Below are positions 51,301 through 61,412 of a stretch of 64,000 nucleotides of DNA, one piece after another. The first letter of the stretch is position 1; each line of letters begins with the position of its first letter. The notes under the pieces were generated by a model. That model was not told the DNA's origin and made no database searches. It worked only from the letters and a program-made list of their open reading frames with translations. This stretch comes from Escarpia spicata (lineage: Eukaryota; Annelida; Polychaeta; Sabellida; Siboglinidae), in contig OZ023214.1 of the NCBI GenBank assembly GCA_963995525.1, positions 55,308,839-55,372,838 on the forward strand. The letters are read 5' to 3'. The translations under genes were made by a program, and so were the position numbers.

Positions 51301-51812
51301 ATGCCAATTGAATTAATAAATGAGAAACACAGTTAATGAAAATGTATCTTTAAAATTTGTATAGTCGCATACATGCGTACATGCGTACACGCGAACTCAA
51401 CACATTACGAAGCACATTACATCAACAAAACAACCATCATACACATTATGTAAGAGAAGATAATTACATTTCTTTTTTAATGTTTGACATAATCATTATA
51501 TTTTGTTATATAAATCCTAGGATTTGATACAATAATATTTTTTTTGTGGGTGGCTCCTATGATAGCGATCAGTTTTGATCTTAATAGGAGTCTCCCATCC
51601 CACAGCAACTGTTTTTCTTTCGTTTTCATTTTGCTGCAAAATGTATACTATATTCTGTTGATTGCATTATATATTTCACATTTCAATATTACTGTATATG
51701 CCGGTATGTGTGTATACATATATGTATGTAATACGTGTATGTGTGTATATAATTATACATAATTTTTATTTTTGTACTGCTGTTGGGAAAATTAAATCAT
51801 CCTTATCCTTAT
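48338..51812 (+). mobile_element. Jockey-like LINE, ORF2 nearly complete but broken, in satellite 4
   Basis: It is inserted in a monomer between CGGACGGATCCTT and TAATGTAGTCTTACCCC. Endonuclease pieces (48,390-49,000): SSNIQSINAKFYELEIFIE, CLQETWKTD, GLLICVDDEY, IGNIYRPP, LIIAGDFNINLLKIN and FPTRFTTTNGTLIDN. RT pieces: VRKTINYLPTKNSSGFDGIT (49,740 on), DKLKIAKVAPIFKKDDPTL, NYRPISLIPTISKVLEKII, NQYGFRPNHSTDYA, motif A FLDLSKAFDTIDHS, a TAA at 50,307, motif B VGVPQGSILGPLLF and motif C YADDTTLF. The tail includes NTSTHKYDTRRA (about 51,080). The 3' UTR ends in ATCCTTATCCTTATC repeats. Several stops and frameshifts make it non-functional. No ORF1 is present, so it is 5' truncated. Same clade as the relic at 9,880-10,965. 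Confidence 0.85.
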
Positions 51813-54800
51813 CGTTAATGTAGTCTTACCCCAAATACATGTCCTGCATTTTACAAATCATCACGAAAGCTAGACTTATATCAAGCGACATACATAGCTA
51901 CATTAACCACAAAGGGTAAAGTCTGTTACCTTTTCATCTCCGTCACGTAAGTAACAAGAAAATGCTACATAAGTACGGCGTGTGAAAACTTATTCCTATT
52001 TGATGTGTTATCTTGTCTAATGCAATAGCACAGTTAGTATTCACGACACAAACATCTTGCATGTCAAAGTTTCCAAAAAAATTCACGAATAACACCAAAA
52101 CGGTAGTATCACGTGCACTCATTCCGAGGGTAATTGTTGACGGATCCTCAATGTGGTCTTACCCAAAATATATGCCATGCATATTACACATCTTCAAGAA
52201 ATCTAGACGGATATAAAGCTACTCACATAACTAGACCCACAAAGGGGAATGTCTGTTACCCTTTCATATCCGTCACGTAAGTTACAAGAAAATGCCACGT
52301 AAGTTACGCGTGTGAAAATTCATTCCCATTTGATGTTTTATCTTGTCTAATGCAGTAGTACATTAAGTATTCACGAGACCAACATGTCCCATGTCGATGT
52401 AATCGACCACAATTCACGAATCACACCAAAACTGTATTGTCAAGTACACCCTTCCGGAGGGTAATGGGGGACGGATCCTTAATGTGATATTACTGTAAAT
52501 AGATGTCCTGCATTTTACAAATCTTCACAAAAGCTAAGCTGATATCAAGCTACACACATAACTAGATTAACCACAAAGAGGAACGTCTGTTACTCTTTCA
52601 TCTCAGTCACGTTAGTTACAAGAAAATGCAACGTAAGTTACGATTGCGAAAACGCATTCCCATTTCACGTTTTATTTTTTCTCATGCAGTAATACATTCA
52701 GTATTCACGAGAACAACATGTCTCGTGTCAAAGTGACCGAAACAAATTCATGCATCAAACCAAAATGGTATTTTCAAGTGCATTCTTTCAGAGTGTAAAG
52801 GCGAACGTATCCTGAATGTAGTTTTATCCCAAATAGATGCCCTGCATTTCACAAATCTTCAAGAAATCTAGACGGATATCAAGCTACACACATACTTACA
52901 TTATCCACAAAGGGGAATGTCTGTTACACTTTCATCTCCATCAAATAGGTTACACGAAAATGCCACGTAAGTTACGCGTGTCAAAATGTATTCCCATTTG
53001 TTGGTTTATCTTGTCTAATGCAGTAGAACATTCAGTACTCACGAGACCAACATGTCCCATGTCAAAGTGATCGAACAAATTCACGCATCACACCAAAATG
53101 GTATTTTCAAGTGCACTCTTTCAGATGGTAATGGCGGACGTATCCTTAATGTGGTATTGCCCCAAATATATATCCTGTATGATACAAATCTTTACGAAAG
53201 CTAGACGGATATCATTCTAGACACATAACTACATTAAACACAAAGGGGAATGTATGTTACCCTTTCATCTCCGTCACGTAAGTTACAAGAAAATGGCACG
53301 TAAGTTACGCGTGTGAAAACACATTTGTATTGAGGTTTTATCTTGTGTAATGCAGCAATACATTCAGCATTCACGACACCAACATGTCCCATGTCAAAGT
53401 GATCGAAACAAATTCTCGCATCACACCAAAACTCTATTTTCAAGTGCACTCTTTCGAAGGTTAATGGCGGACGGATCCACAAAGTGGTCTTACCCCAAAT
53501 AGATGTCCTGCCTGTTACAAATCTTCACGAAAGCAAGAATGATATCAATTTACACACATAACTACAATAACCACAAAGGGGAAAGACTGTTACCCTTTCA
53601 TCTCCGTCACTTAAGTTACAAGAAAATGCAGCGTAAGTTATGCGTGTGAAAAAAGTTTCTTGTCTAATGCATTAATACATTCAGTATTCACATGACCAAA
53701 ATGTCCCATATCAAAGTAATACAAAAAAACCACGCATCACACCAAAACGGTATTTTCAAGTGCACTCTTTCAGAGGGTAATAGCGAACGTATCCTTAATG
53801 TAGTTTTCCCCCAAATAGATGCCCTGCATATTAGAAATCTTCAAGAAATTTAGACGGATATCAAGCTACACACATAACTAGATTACATACATACAGAGCA
53901 CATAAAAATATTGTTTTTGAGTGATACGTGAATTTTGTTCGATCACTTTGACATGGGACATGTTGGTCTCGTGAATACTGAATGTACTAATGCATTAGAT
54001 AAGATAAAACGGCAAGTTGGAATGAGTTTTCACACGCGTAACTTACGTGGCATTTTCTTGTAATTAACGTGACTGAGATGAAAGAGTAACATACATTCCC
54101 CTGTGTGGTTAATCTAGTTATGTGTGTACCTTGATAACAGTCTAGCTTTCGTGAAGATGTCTAAAATGCAGGGCATCTATTTGCAGTAATATCACATTAC
54201 GGATCCATCCCCCATTACCTTCCGAAAGAATGTATTTGAAAATACCGTTTTGGTGTGATGTGTTAATTTTTGTCGATCACTTAGACATGAGACATGTTGG
54301 TCTCGTGAATACTGAATGTACTAATCCATTAGACAAAATAAAACATCAAATGGGAATGAGTTTGTTTTAATGTATCTTTAAAATTTGTATAGTCGCATAC
54401 ATGCGTACATGCGTACACGCGAACTCAACACATTACGAAGCACATTACATCAACAAAACAACCATCATACACATTATGTAAGAGAAGATAATTACATTTC
54501 TTTTTTAATGTTTGACATAATCATTATATTTTGTTATATAAATCCTAGGATTTGATACAATAATATTTTTTTTGTGGGTGGCTCCTATGATAGCGATCAG
54601 TTTTGATCTTAATAGGAGTCTCCCATCCCACAGCAACTGTTTTTCTTTCTTTTTCATTTTGCTGCAAAATGTATACTATATTCTGTTGATTGCATTATAT
54701 ATTTCACATTTCAATATTATTGTATATGCCGGTATGTGTGTATACATATATGTATGTAATACGTGTATGTGTGTATATAATTATACATAATTTTTATTTT

Positions 54801-56866
54801 TGTACTGCTGTTGGGAAAATTAAATCATCCTTATCCTTATCGTTAATGTAGTCTTACCCCAAATACATGTCCTGCATTTTACAAATCATCACGAAAGCTA
54901 GAATTATATCAAGCGACATACATAGCTACATTAACCACAAAGGGTAAAGTCTGTTACCCTTTCATCTCCGTCACGTAAGTAACAAGAAAATGCTACATAA
55001 GTACGGCTTGTGAAAACTTATTCCTATTTGATGTGTTATCTTGTCTAATGCAGTAGCACAGTTAGTATTCACGACACAAACATCTTGCATGTCAAAGTTT
55101 CCCAAAAAATTCACGAATAACACCAAAACGGTAGTATCACGTGCACTCATTCCGAGGGTAATTGTTGACGGATCCTCAATGTGGTCTTACCCAAAATATA
55201 TGCCATGCATATTACACATCTTCAAGAAATCTAGACGGATATAAAGCTACTCACATAACTAGACCCACAAAGGGGAATGTCTGTTACCCTTTCATATCCG
55301 TCACGTAAGTTACAAGAAAATGCCACGTAAGTTACGCGTGTGAAAATTCATTCCCATTTGATGTTTTATCTTGTCTAATGCAGTAGTACATTAAGTATTC
55401 ACGAGACCAACATGTCCCATGTCGATGTAATCGACCACAATTCACGAATCACACCAAAACGGTATTGTCAAGTACACCCTTCCGGAGGGTAATGGGGGAC
55501 GGATCCTTAATGTGATATTACTGTAAATAGATGTCCTGCATTTTACAAATCTTCACAAAAGCTAAGCTGATATCAAGCTACACACATAACTAGATTAACC
55601 ACAAAGAGGAACGTCTGTTACTCTTTCATCTCAGTCACGTTAGTTACAAGAAAATGCAACGTAAGTTACGATTGCGAAAACGCATTCCCATTTCACGTTT
55701 TATTTTGTCTCATGCAGTAATACATTCAGTATTCACGAGAACAACATGTCCCGTGTCAAAGTGACCGAAACAAATTCATGCATCAAACCAAAATGGTATT
55801 TTCAAGTGCATTCTTTCATAGTGTAATGGCGAACGTATCCTGAATGTAGTTTTATTCCAAATAGATGCCCTGCATTTCACAAATCTTCAAGAAATCTAGA
55901 CGGATGTCAAGCTACACACATACTTACATTATCCACAAAGGGGAATGTCTGTTACACTTTCATCTCCATCAAATAGGTTACACGAAAATGCCACGTAAGT
56001 TACGCGTGTCAAAATTTATTCCCATTTGTTGGTTTGTCTTGTCTAATGCAGTAGTACATTCAGTACTCACGAGACCAACATGTCCCATGTCAAAGTGATC
56101 GAACAAATTCACGCATCACACCAAAATGGTATTTTCAAGTGCACTCTTTCAGATGGTAATGGCGGACGTATCCTTAATGTGGTATTGCCCCAAATATATA
56201 TCCTGTATGATACAAATCTTTACGAAAGCTAGACGGATATCATTCTAGACACATAACTACATTAAACACAAAGGGGAATGTATGTTACCCTTTCATCTCC
56301 GTCACGTAAGTTACAAGAAAATGGCACGTAAGTTACGCGTGTGAAAACACATTTGTATTGAGGTTTTATCTTGTGTAATGCAGCAATACATTCAGCATTC
56401 ACGACACCAACATGTCCCATGTCAAAATGATCGAAATAAATTCTCGCATCACACCAAAACTCTATTTTCAAGTGCACTCTTTCGAAGGTTAATGGCGGAC
56501 GGATCCACAAAGTGGTCTTACCCCAAATAGATGTCCTGCCTGTTACAAATCTTCACGAAAGCAAGAATGATATCAATTTACACACATAACTACAATAACC
56601 ACAAAGGGGAAAGACTGTTACCCTTTCATCTCCGTCACTTAAGTTACAAGAAAATGCAGCGTAAGTTATGCGTGTGAAAAAAGTCCCATATAAAAGTAAT
56701 ACAAAAAAACCACGCATCACACCAAAACGGTATTTTCAAGTGCACTCTTTCAGAGGGTAATAGCGAACGTATCCTTAATGTAGTTTTCCCCCAAATAGAT
56801 GCCCTGCATATTAGAAATCTTCAAGAAATCTAGACGGATATCAAGCTACACACATAACTAGATTAC
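51341..56866. repeat. Direct duplication of a 3,028-bp-spaced block in satellite 4
   Basis: Positions 51,341-53,886 (LINE 3' UTR, then satellite) recur at 54,369-56,866 with offset 3,028 bp and about 1 percent differences. The second copy lacks about 48 bp near 56,683. The two copies are separated by 53,887-54,368, which holds inverted satellite. The left edge lies inside the LINE 3' UTR, so the duplication is younger than the LINE insertion. Confidence 0.92.
53921..54363 (-). repeat. Inverted arm (left), partner at 57,738-58,180
   Basis: This is the reverse complement of 57,738-58,180, both 443 bp, with only a handful of differences, including the rare variants CAACTTGCCG and GTCTAATGGATTAG. 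All surrounding monomers run the other way. The arms enclose the second copy of the 3-kb block. Weaker similarity extends about 20 bp beyond the outer ends. Confidence 0.9.
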
Positions 56867-57737
56867 CCACAAAGGAGAATATATGTTACACTTTCATCTC
56901 CATCAAGTAAGTTACAAGAAAATGCCACGTAATTTACGCGTGTGAAAATTAATTCCCATTTGTTGGGTTATCTTGTCTAATGCAGTAATACATTCAGTAT
57001 TCACGAGTCCAATATATCCAATGTCAAAGTGAACGAAAAAATTCACGCATCACACCAAAACAGTATTTTCAAGTGCACTCTTTGAGATGGTAATGGCGGA
57101 CGTATCCTTAATGTGGTCTCACCCGAAATAGATATCCTGTATGTCAAAAATCTTCACGCAAGCTTAGCGGATATCACGCTAGACACAAAACTAGACTAAC
57201 CACAAAGGGGAATATATGTTACCCTTTCATCTGAGACACGTAAGTTACAAGAAAAGGAGGTTAATGGAGAATGGATCCATAATGTCGTCTTTCCCGAAAT
57301 AGATGTCCTGCCTGTTAGAAATCTTCGCTAAAGCTAGAATGATATCAAGTTTCACACAAAACTAGATTATCCAGAAAGGGGAAAGTCGGTTTCCCTTTCA
57401 TGTCCCTCACGTAAGTTTAACAAAGTGCTACGTAAGTTCGGCGTGTGAAAATTCATTCCCATTTGATGTTTTATCTTGTCTAATGCAGTAGTACATTCAC
57501 TATTCACGACACCAACATGTCCCATGTCAAAGTGATCGAAACAAATTCATGAATCACACCAAAACGGTACTTTCGTTTCCTCTCATTCGGAGCGTAATGG
57601 CAGACGGATCCTTACTGTGGTCTTGATTTCAAGCGACGCACATAACTACATTAACCACAAAGGGGAAAGTCTGCTACCCTTTCATCTCCGTCACGTAAGT
57701 TATAAGAAAATGCAACGTAAGTTACGTGTGTAAAAAA

Positions 57738-58180
57738 AACTCATTCCCATTTGATGTTTTATTTTGTCTAATGGATTAGTACATTCAGTATTCACGAGAC
57801 CAACATGTCTCATGTCTAAGTGATCGACAAAAATTAACACATCACACCAAAACGGTATTTTCAAATACATTCTTTCGGAAGGTAATGGGGGATGGATCCG
57901 TAATGTGATATTACTGCAAATAGATGCCCTGCATTTTAGACATCTTCACGAAAGCTAGACTGTTATCAAGGTACACACATAACTAGATTAACCACAAAGG
58001 GGAATGTATGTTACTCTTTCATCTCAGTCACGTTAATTACAAGAAAATGCCACGTAAGTTACGCGTGTGAAAACTCATTCCAACTTGCCGTTTTATCTTA
58101 TCTAATGCATTAGTACATTCAGTATTCACGAGACCAACATGTCCCATATCAAAGTGATCGAACAAAATTCACGCATCACA
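57738..58180 (+). repeat. Inverted arm (right), partner at 53,921-54,363
   Basis: It is in normal satellite orientation and matches the left arm over 443 bp. It probably is the source and the left arm the derived copy, because its neighbours are in the same orientation. Confidence 0.9.
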
Positions 58181-58409
58181 CCAAAACGGTATTTTCAAAT
58201 GCACTCTTTCAGATGGTAATGGCGAACGTATCCTTTATGTAGTTTTACTCCAAATAGAAGCCCTGCATATTAGAAATCTTCAAGAAATCTAGACGGATAT
58301 CAAGCTTCACACATAACTAGATTACCCACAAAGGGGAATGTATGTTACCCTTTCATCTCCGTCACGTAATTTACAAGAAAATGTCACTTAAGTTACGCGT
58401 GTGAAAACT

Positions 58410-58990
58410 CAAGTTTCAGGATATTTGTTTGTGATAAGACCATATTAAGAATTCGTCCACTATTACCCACCGAATGAGTGCCCTTAAAATACCGTTTGGT
58501 GTGATGTGTGAATTTGTCTCGAGCCCTTTGACATGGAACATGTTACTCCCGTAAATATGAATGTAATACTGCATAAGAGAAAATAATACATCAAATGGGA
58601 ATGTGTTTTCACGCGCGTAACTTACGTGGCATTTTATTGTAACTTACATGGCGAAGATCAAAGGTTGAAACTATTTCCCTGTGCGATTAAAATATATGGA
58701 TATATGTGTAGCTTAATATAAATCTATCTTTCGTGAAGATTTGCAAGATTCATGAGATCAATTTGGGTTAGATCATATTTAGAAATATATTGAAAATACT
58801 GTTTGGTTTCACGTGTGAATTTTTTGGAGCACTTTAAAATGGGACATATTAGTCCCGAGAATACTGAATGTAATGCTGCATTAGACAAGATAAAACATTA
58901 AATGGGAATGAGTTTTCAAACGAGTAACTTACAAGGCATTTGATTGTAACTTAAGTGACGGAGTTCAAAGGGTCAAACAATTTTCCTTTC
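58410..58990 (-). repeat. Inverted, strongly diverged satellite 4 units at the array edge
   Basis: Reverse-complement satellite 4 motifs can be read (TAACTTACGTGGCATTTT, GACATGGAACATGTT, CATCAAATGGGAATG, TTTCGTGAAGAT), at clearly lower identity than in the main array. This fits an old array margin that escapes homogenisation. Confidence 0.8.
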
Positions 58991-59971
58991 CGTTTAATCT
59001 AATTACAATCAAAAATATATTACAATATGCAACATACAATTTATATTTTTAAAAGAATGAAATATAGATCACCAATACCACTTGTGTTAAAGAATAACAA
59101 TTTGTGAAGTCCTATATAGACAATACATTTTTTGTAAGTGAGCAAAATATGATCAGTGTATTTTTTTAAGCAATGTTTGTTTGGTCGCTAGGGGGTGTGG
59201 CATAATGTTTACTTTCAAAATGTATCCTTCGTTAAAATTTTCAATTATAGTATAGTAACTATTTTGAATAGATTACTTTTAATATTATGTAACTTGTAAA
59301 GCGCTACAAAATCAAGAATCCAACCATAAGCTAAGTATTGTTAAGTATGTTTTGGTCCTGTCATATTCAACTTGATAAAACCGACGTTAAAGCCGTTATG
59401 ATTATCGCTCACTTTCGCCGGTCGGTAATGTTTAGTTTTTTGTTTCGTTTAAATGTTGTCGTTTGTACCTATTATACTGTTAATTGATTAAGTTACAAAA
59501 CATGCTGCCTGTGGGTTTTTTCATTTGACCTTTTAGATTATTATTGGCATTTTATATTATTACAATAAATACGGCATTTAAAAAGGAATCATTGTGCAGT
59601 TAATTGCCATTGAGTGATTGATACTACACTGTCAGTTTCTGCCTATCTAAGACAAAGGCTACGGCTGACTGAGTGAATTATAATAAATATAAATAGTTCT
59701 TCCTCCCTTAATAGGCCTGTAAGTCTCAATTTAGTTACCGGAGTTGGCCCCGGTTCAACATTTTCTAATTAAATAAAGTAGGCTTTATTGTTAAAATTGA
59801 GACTCTACTCATTACTGATCTTGTAAATATAGTTTAGTTTTTTACTTACGCCGTAGGCTTAGCCTTAGGTCTGGGTTTAACATTCTTTACTATTTATTAT
59901 CTATATGATATAAAATAATATGGTTTTGGTCTATTATTTTCTACTAAATATGATAATAATCTAACATAATT
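58991..59971. other. Unique AT-rich stretch, right part probably LINE 5' UTR
   Basis: No gene is seen. From about 59,360 the sequence has CG-containing islands (ACCGACGTTAAAGCCGTTA, CTTTCGCCGGTCGGTAA) unlike the AT-rich neighbourhood. It runs without a break into the LINE ORF at 59,972, which suggests an untranslated leader. No satellite is found here. Confidence 0.4.
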
Positions 59972-61400
59972 ATGTCACCATTATTCTTATTGGGTGTTTT
60001 CTGCTTGTCTTGCTCTGTTGCTGTAAGGGATATAGATTTTGTTTTATGCAAACCATTCAGATCTAATCATTTTAATGTGCTTTTTCCTAATCACACTAAA
60101 ATTCATCATTCTATTTCAATTTTGCATAGTCTGCCATGTCTTGATGTTTGTTGTAATAGAAAGTTACTGCCAATCCCCCGCTCTACGCCAACATTGAAAT
60201 TAGCAATAATTGTATTACTAGCAGGAGATGTAAGTTTTAATCCTGGGCCATCTGTTAGACGAAACATTCGGGTGGCCAATACAAACGTTCGATCTGTACG
60301 AGATAAGACAGCCTCACTTTGTGATTTATTATTTTCTAAGAACATAAACATTCTAGCTGTAACTGAGACCTGGCTCAGACCACATGATACACATGTATGC
60401 ATTGCTGACGTTTCCCCTTCTGGTTACACCGTTCACCATCGACCACGTTTAGTCGGCCGTGGAAGTGGTGTTGGCTTTCTTATATCACAGCAGTTCAAAG
60501 TTAAATTACATTCTAACCCTGAATACTCTAGTTTTGAGTCCATCTGTGCTGAAATTTCAGATTCTTCTTTCTCCGCACACTTTGTTTGTATTTATCGCCC
60601 TCCGGGACATCCGGCCAATTTCTTTGAAGACTTTCAGGATATGTTAGAAAATCTGGCAGTTATTCATTCAGAATTTTACATTCTTGGTGATTTTAATCTA
60701 CATTTGGATGTACCTTCTTCAATTACAACTACGTTTGATGATATTCTGGCATCATTTGATTTGAAACACATATACATGGCCATTGGCTTGACCTCTTAAT
60801 AACCCGTTCAACTTGTAATAATATCCAAGCACATACTGTTTCAGATGGGTTATCAGATCACCATACTGTCAGTGCCAATATTAACGGTTCTATAGCCCAT
60901 TTACAATCGAAACACAATGTGTCTTACAGAGCCATTCATAGGATAGACATTACAGCTTTAATGGCTGATATCCTTATATCTAACCTTATCACATATCCAA
61001 AAAAACATCTATCTGATTTACATAAACAGTACTGTCAAGTACTCAATGCATTACTTGACAAACATGCAACTATAAAATCCAAATGGGTGTCAGAAAGGCC
61101 ACCGGCTCCATGGATGACTTCCGAAATTATACTATCTAAAAGGCGTCGTCGTTATTTAGAGCGTGTATGGCGCAAACCACGCTCGCCATTAGATAGATCG
61201 CGCTATTCTAAGCAATGTCACATCTGTAACAGACAAATGGCTAAAGCTAAATCAGATTATTTAATAAAAATGGTCATAAATAAGTCTTATAATCCGCGTC
61301 AGTTATGGAACTGCGTCAACAACATTCTACACATACGGCCTACTCCATAGCTACCCCATAACAAAGCTGGCTCTATACATTATGGCACAACTCTTTGAGA
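59972..61400 (+). pseudogene. CR1/L2-like LINE ORF2 front half with 2A-like peptide and endonuclease
   Basis: The ATG at 59,972 is the first in frame after stops. Residues 1-20 are hydrophobic (signal-like). Residues 75-93 are LKLAIIVLLAGDVSFNPGP, a 2A-like StopGo motif. The APE endonuclease follows: IRVANTNVRSVRDK, ILAVTETWLRP, GRGSGVGFLIS, CIYRPPGHP and FYILGDFNLHLD. At about 60,765-60,778 a deletion drops some residues and shifts the frame; in the new frame GHWLDLLITR and DGLSDHHTVSANI complete the endonuclease. The linker follows (KSKWVSERPPAPWMTSEI, RRRRYLERVWRK, RQLWNCVNNILH). A TAG at 61,348 then precedes a short in-frame remnant (LPHNKAGS) before the sequence is cut near 61,400 by the minus-strand LINE. 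The RT is missing. It is dead, but the N-terminal module is well preserved. Confidence 0.85.
60227..60250 (+). other. 2A-like StopGo motif DVSFNPGP
   Basis: Codons GAT GTA AGT TTT AAT CCT GGG CCA encode D-V-S-F-N-P-G-P at residues 86-93, preceded by the hydrophobic LAIIVLLAG. The canonical 2A signature is D-[VI]-E-x-N-P-G-P; here the Glu is Ser and the NPGP core is exact. 2A-like peptides are known at the N-terminus of CR1/L2-type non-LTR retrotransposons in sea urchin and other invertebrates. Recoding would release a 92-residue leader from the endonuclease-RT. Confidence 0.7.
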
Positions 61401-61412
61401 GTTTAGATTTTA

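Larger units (their letters stand above)
45513..58990. repeat. Satellite 4: unit of about 335 bp with a conserved GGATCC
   Basis: Monomers follow the order CTAGATTAACCACAAAGGGGAA, TGTTACCCTTTCATCTCCGTC, CACGTAAGTTAC (twice), TTCCCATTTGATGTTTTATC, AGTACATTCAGTATTCACGA, CCAACATGTCCCATGTCAAA, CACACCAAAACGGTATTTTC, GGGTAATGGCGGACGGATCC, TTAATGTGGTCTTACCCC, GATGTCCTGCATGTTACAAA and TCTTCACGAAAGCTAGAC. Early spacing of the CAAAGGGGAA anchor is 306-338 bp (45,592, 45,929, 46,265, 46,571, 46,909); shortened units also occur. A LINE (48,338-51,812) and a LINE tail (54,369-54,841) interrupt it. Orientation flips at about 53,900-54,363 and again after about 58,410, where units are strongly diverged. Open frames of 60-80 codons are satellite artefacts. 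Confidence 0.93.

Noticed and set aside
53921..58180. A DNA transposon with 443-bp terminal inverted repeats
   Set aside because: The arms are ordinary satellite monomers, no transposase lies between them, and no target-site duplication is seen.
60227..60240. GTAAGT inside the 2A codons as a splice donor
   Set aside because: The frame continues with an intact endonuclease, and no matching acceptor or exon structure is visible; the match comes from the codons for Val-Ser.
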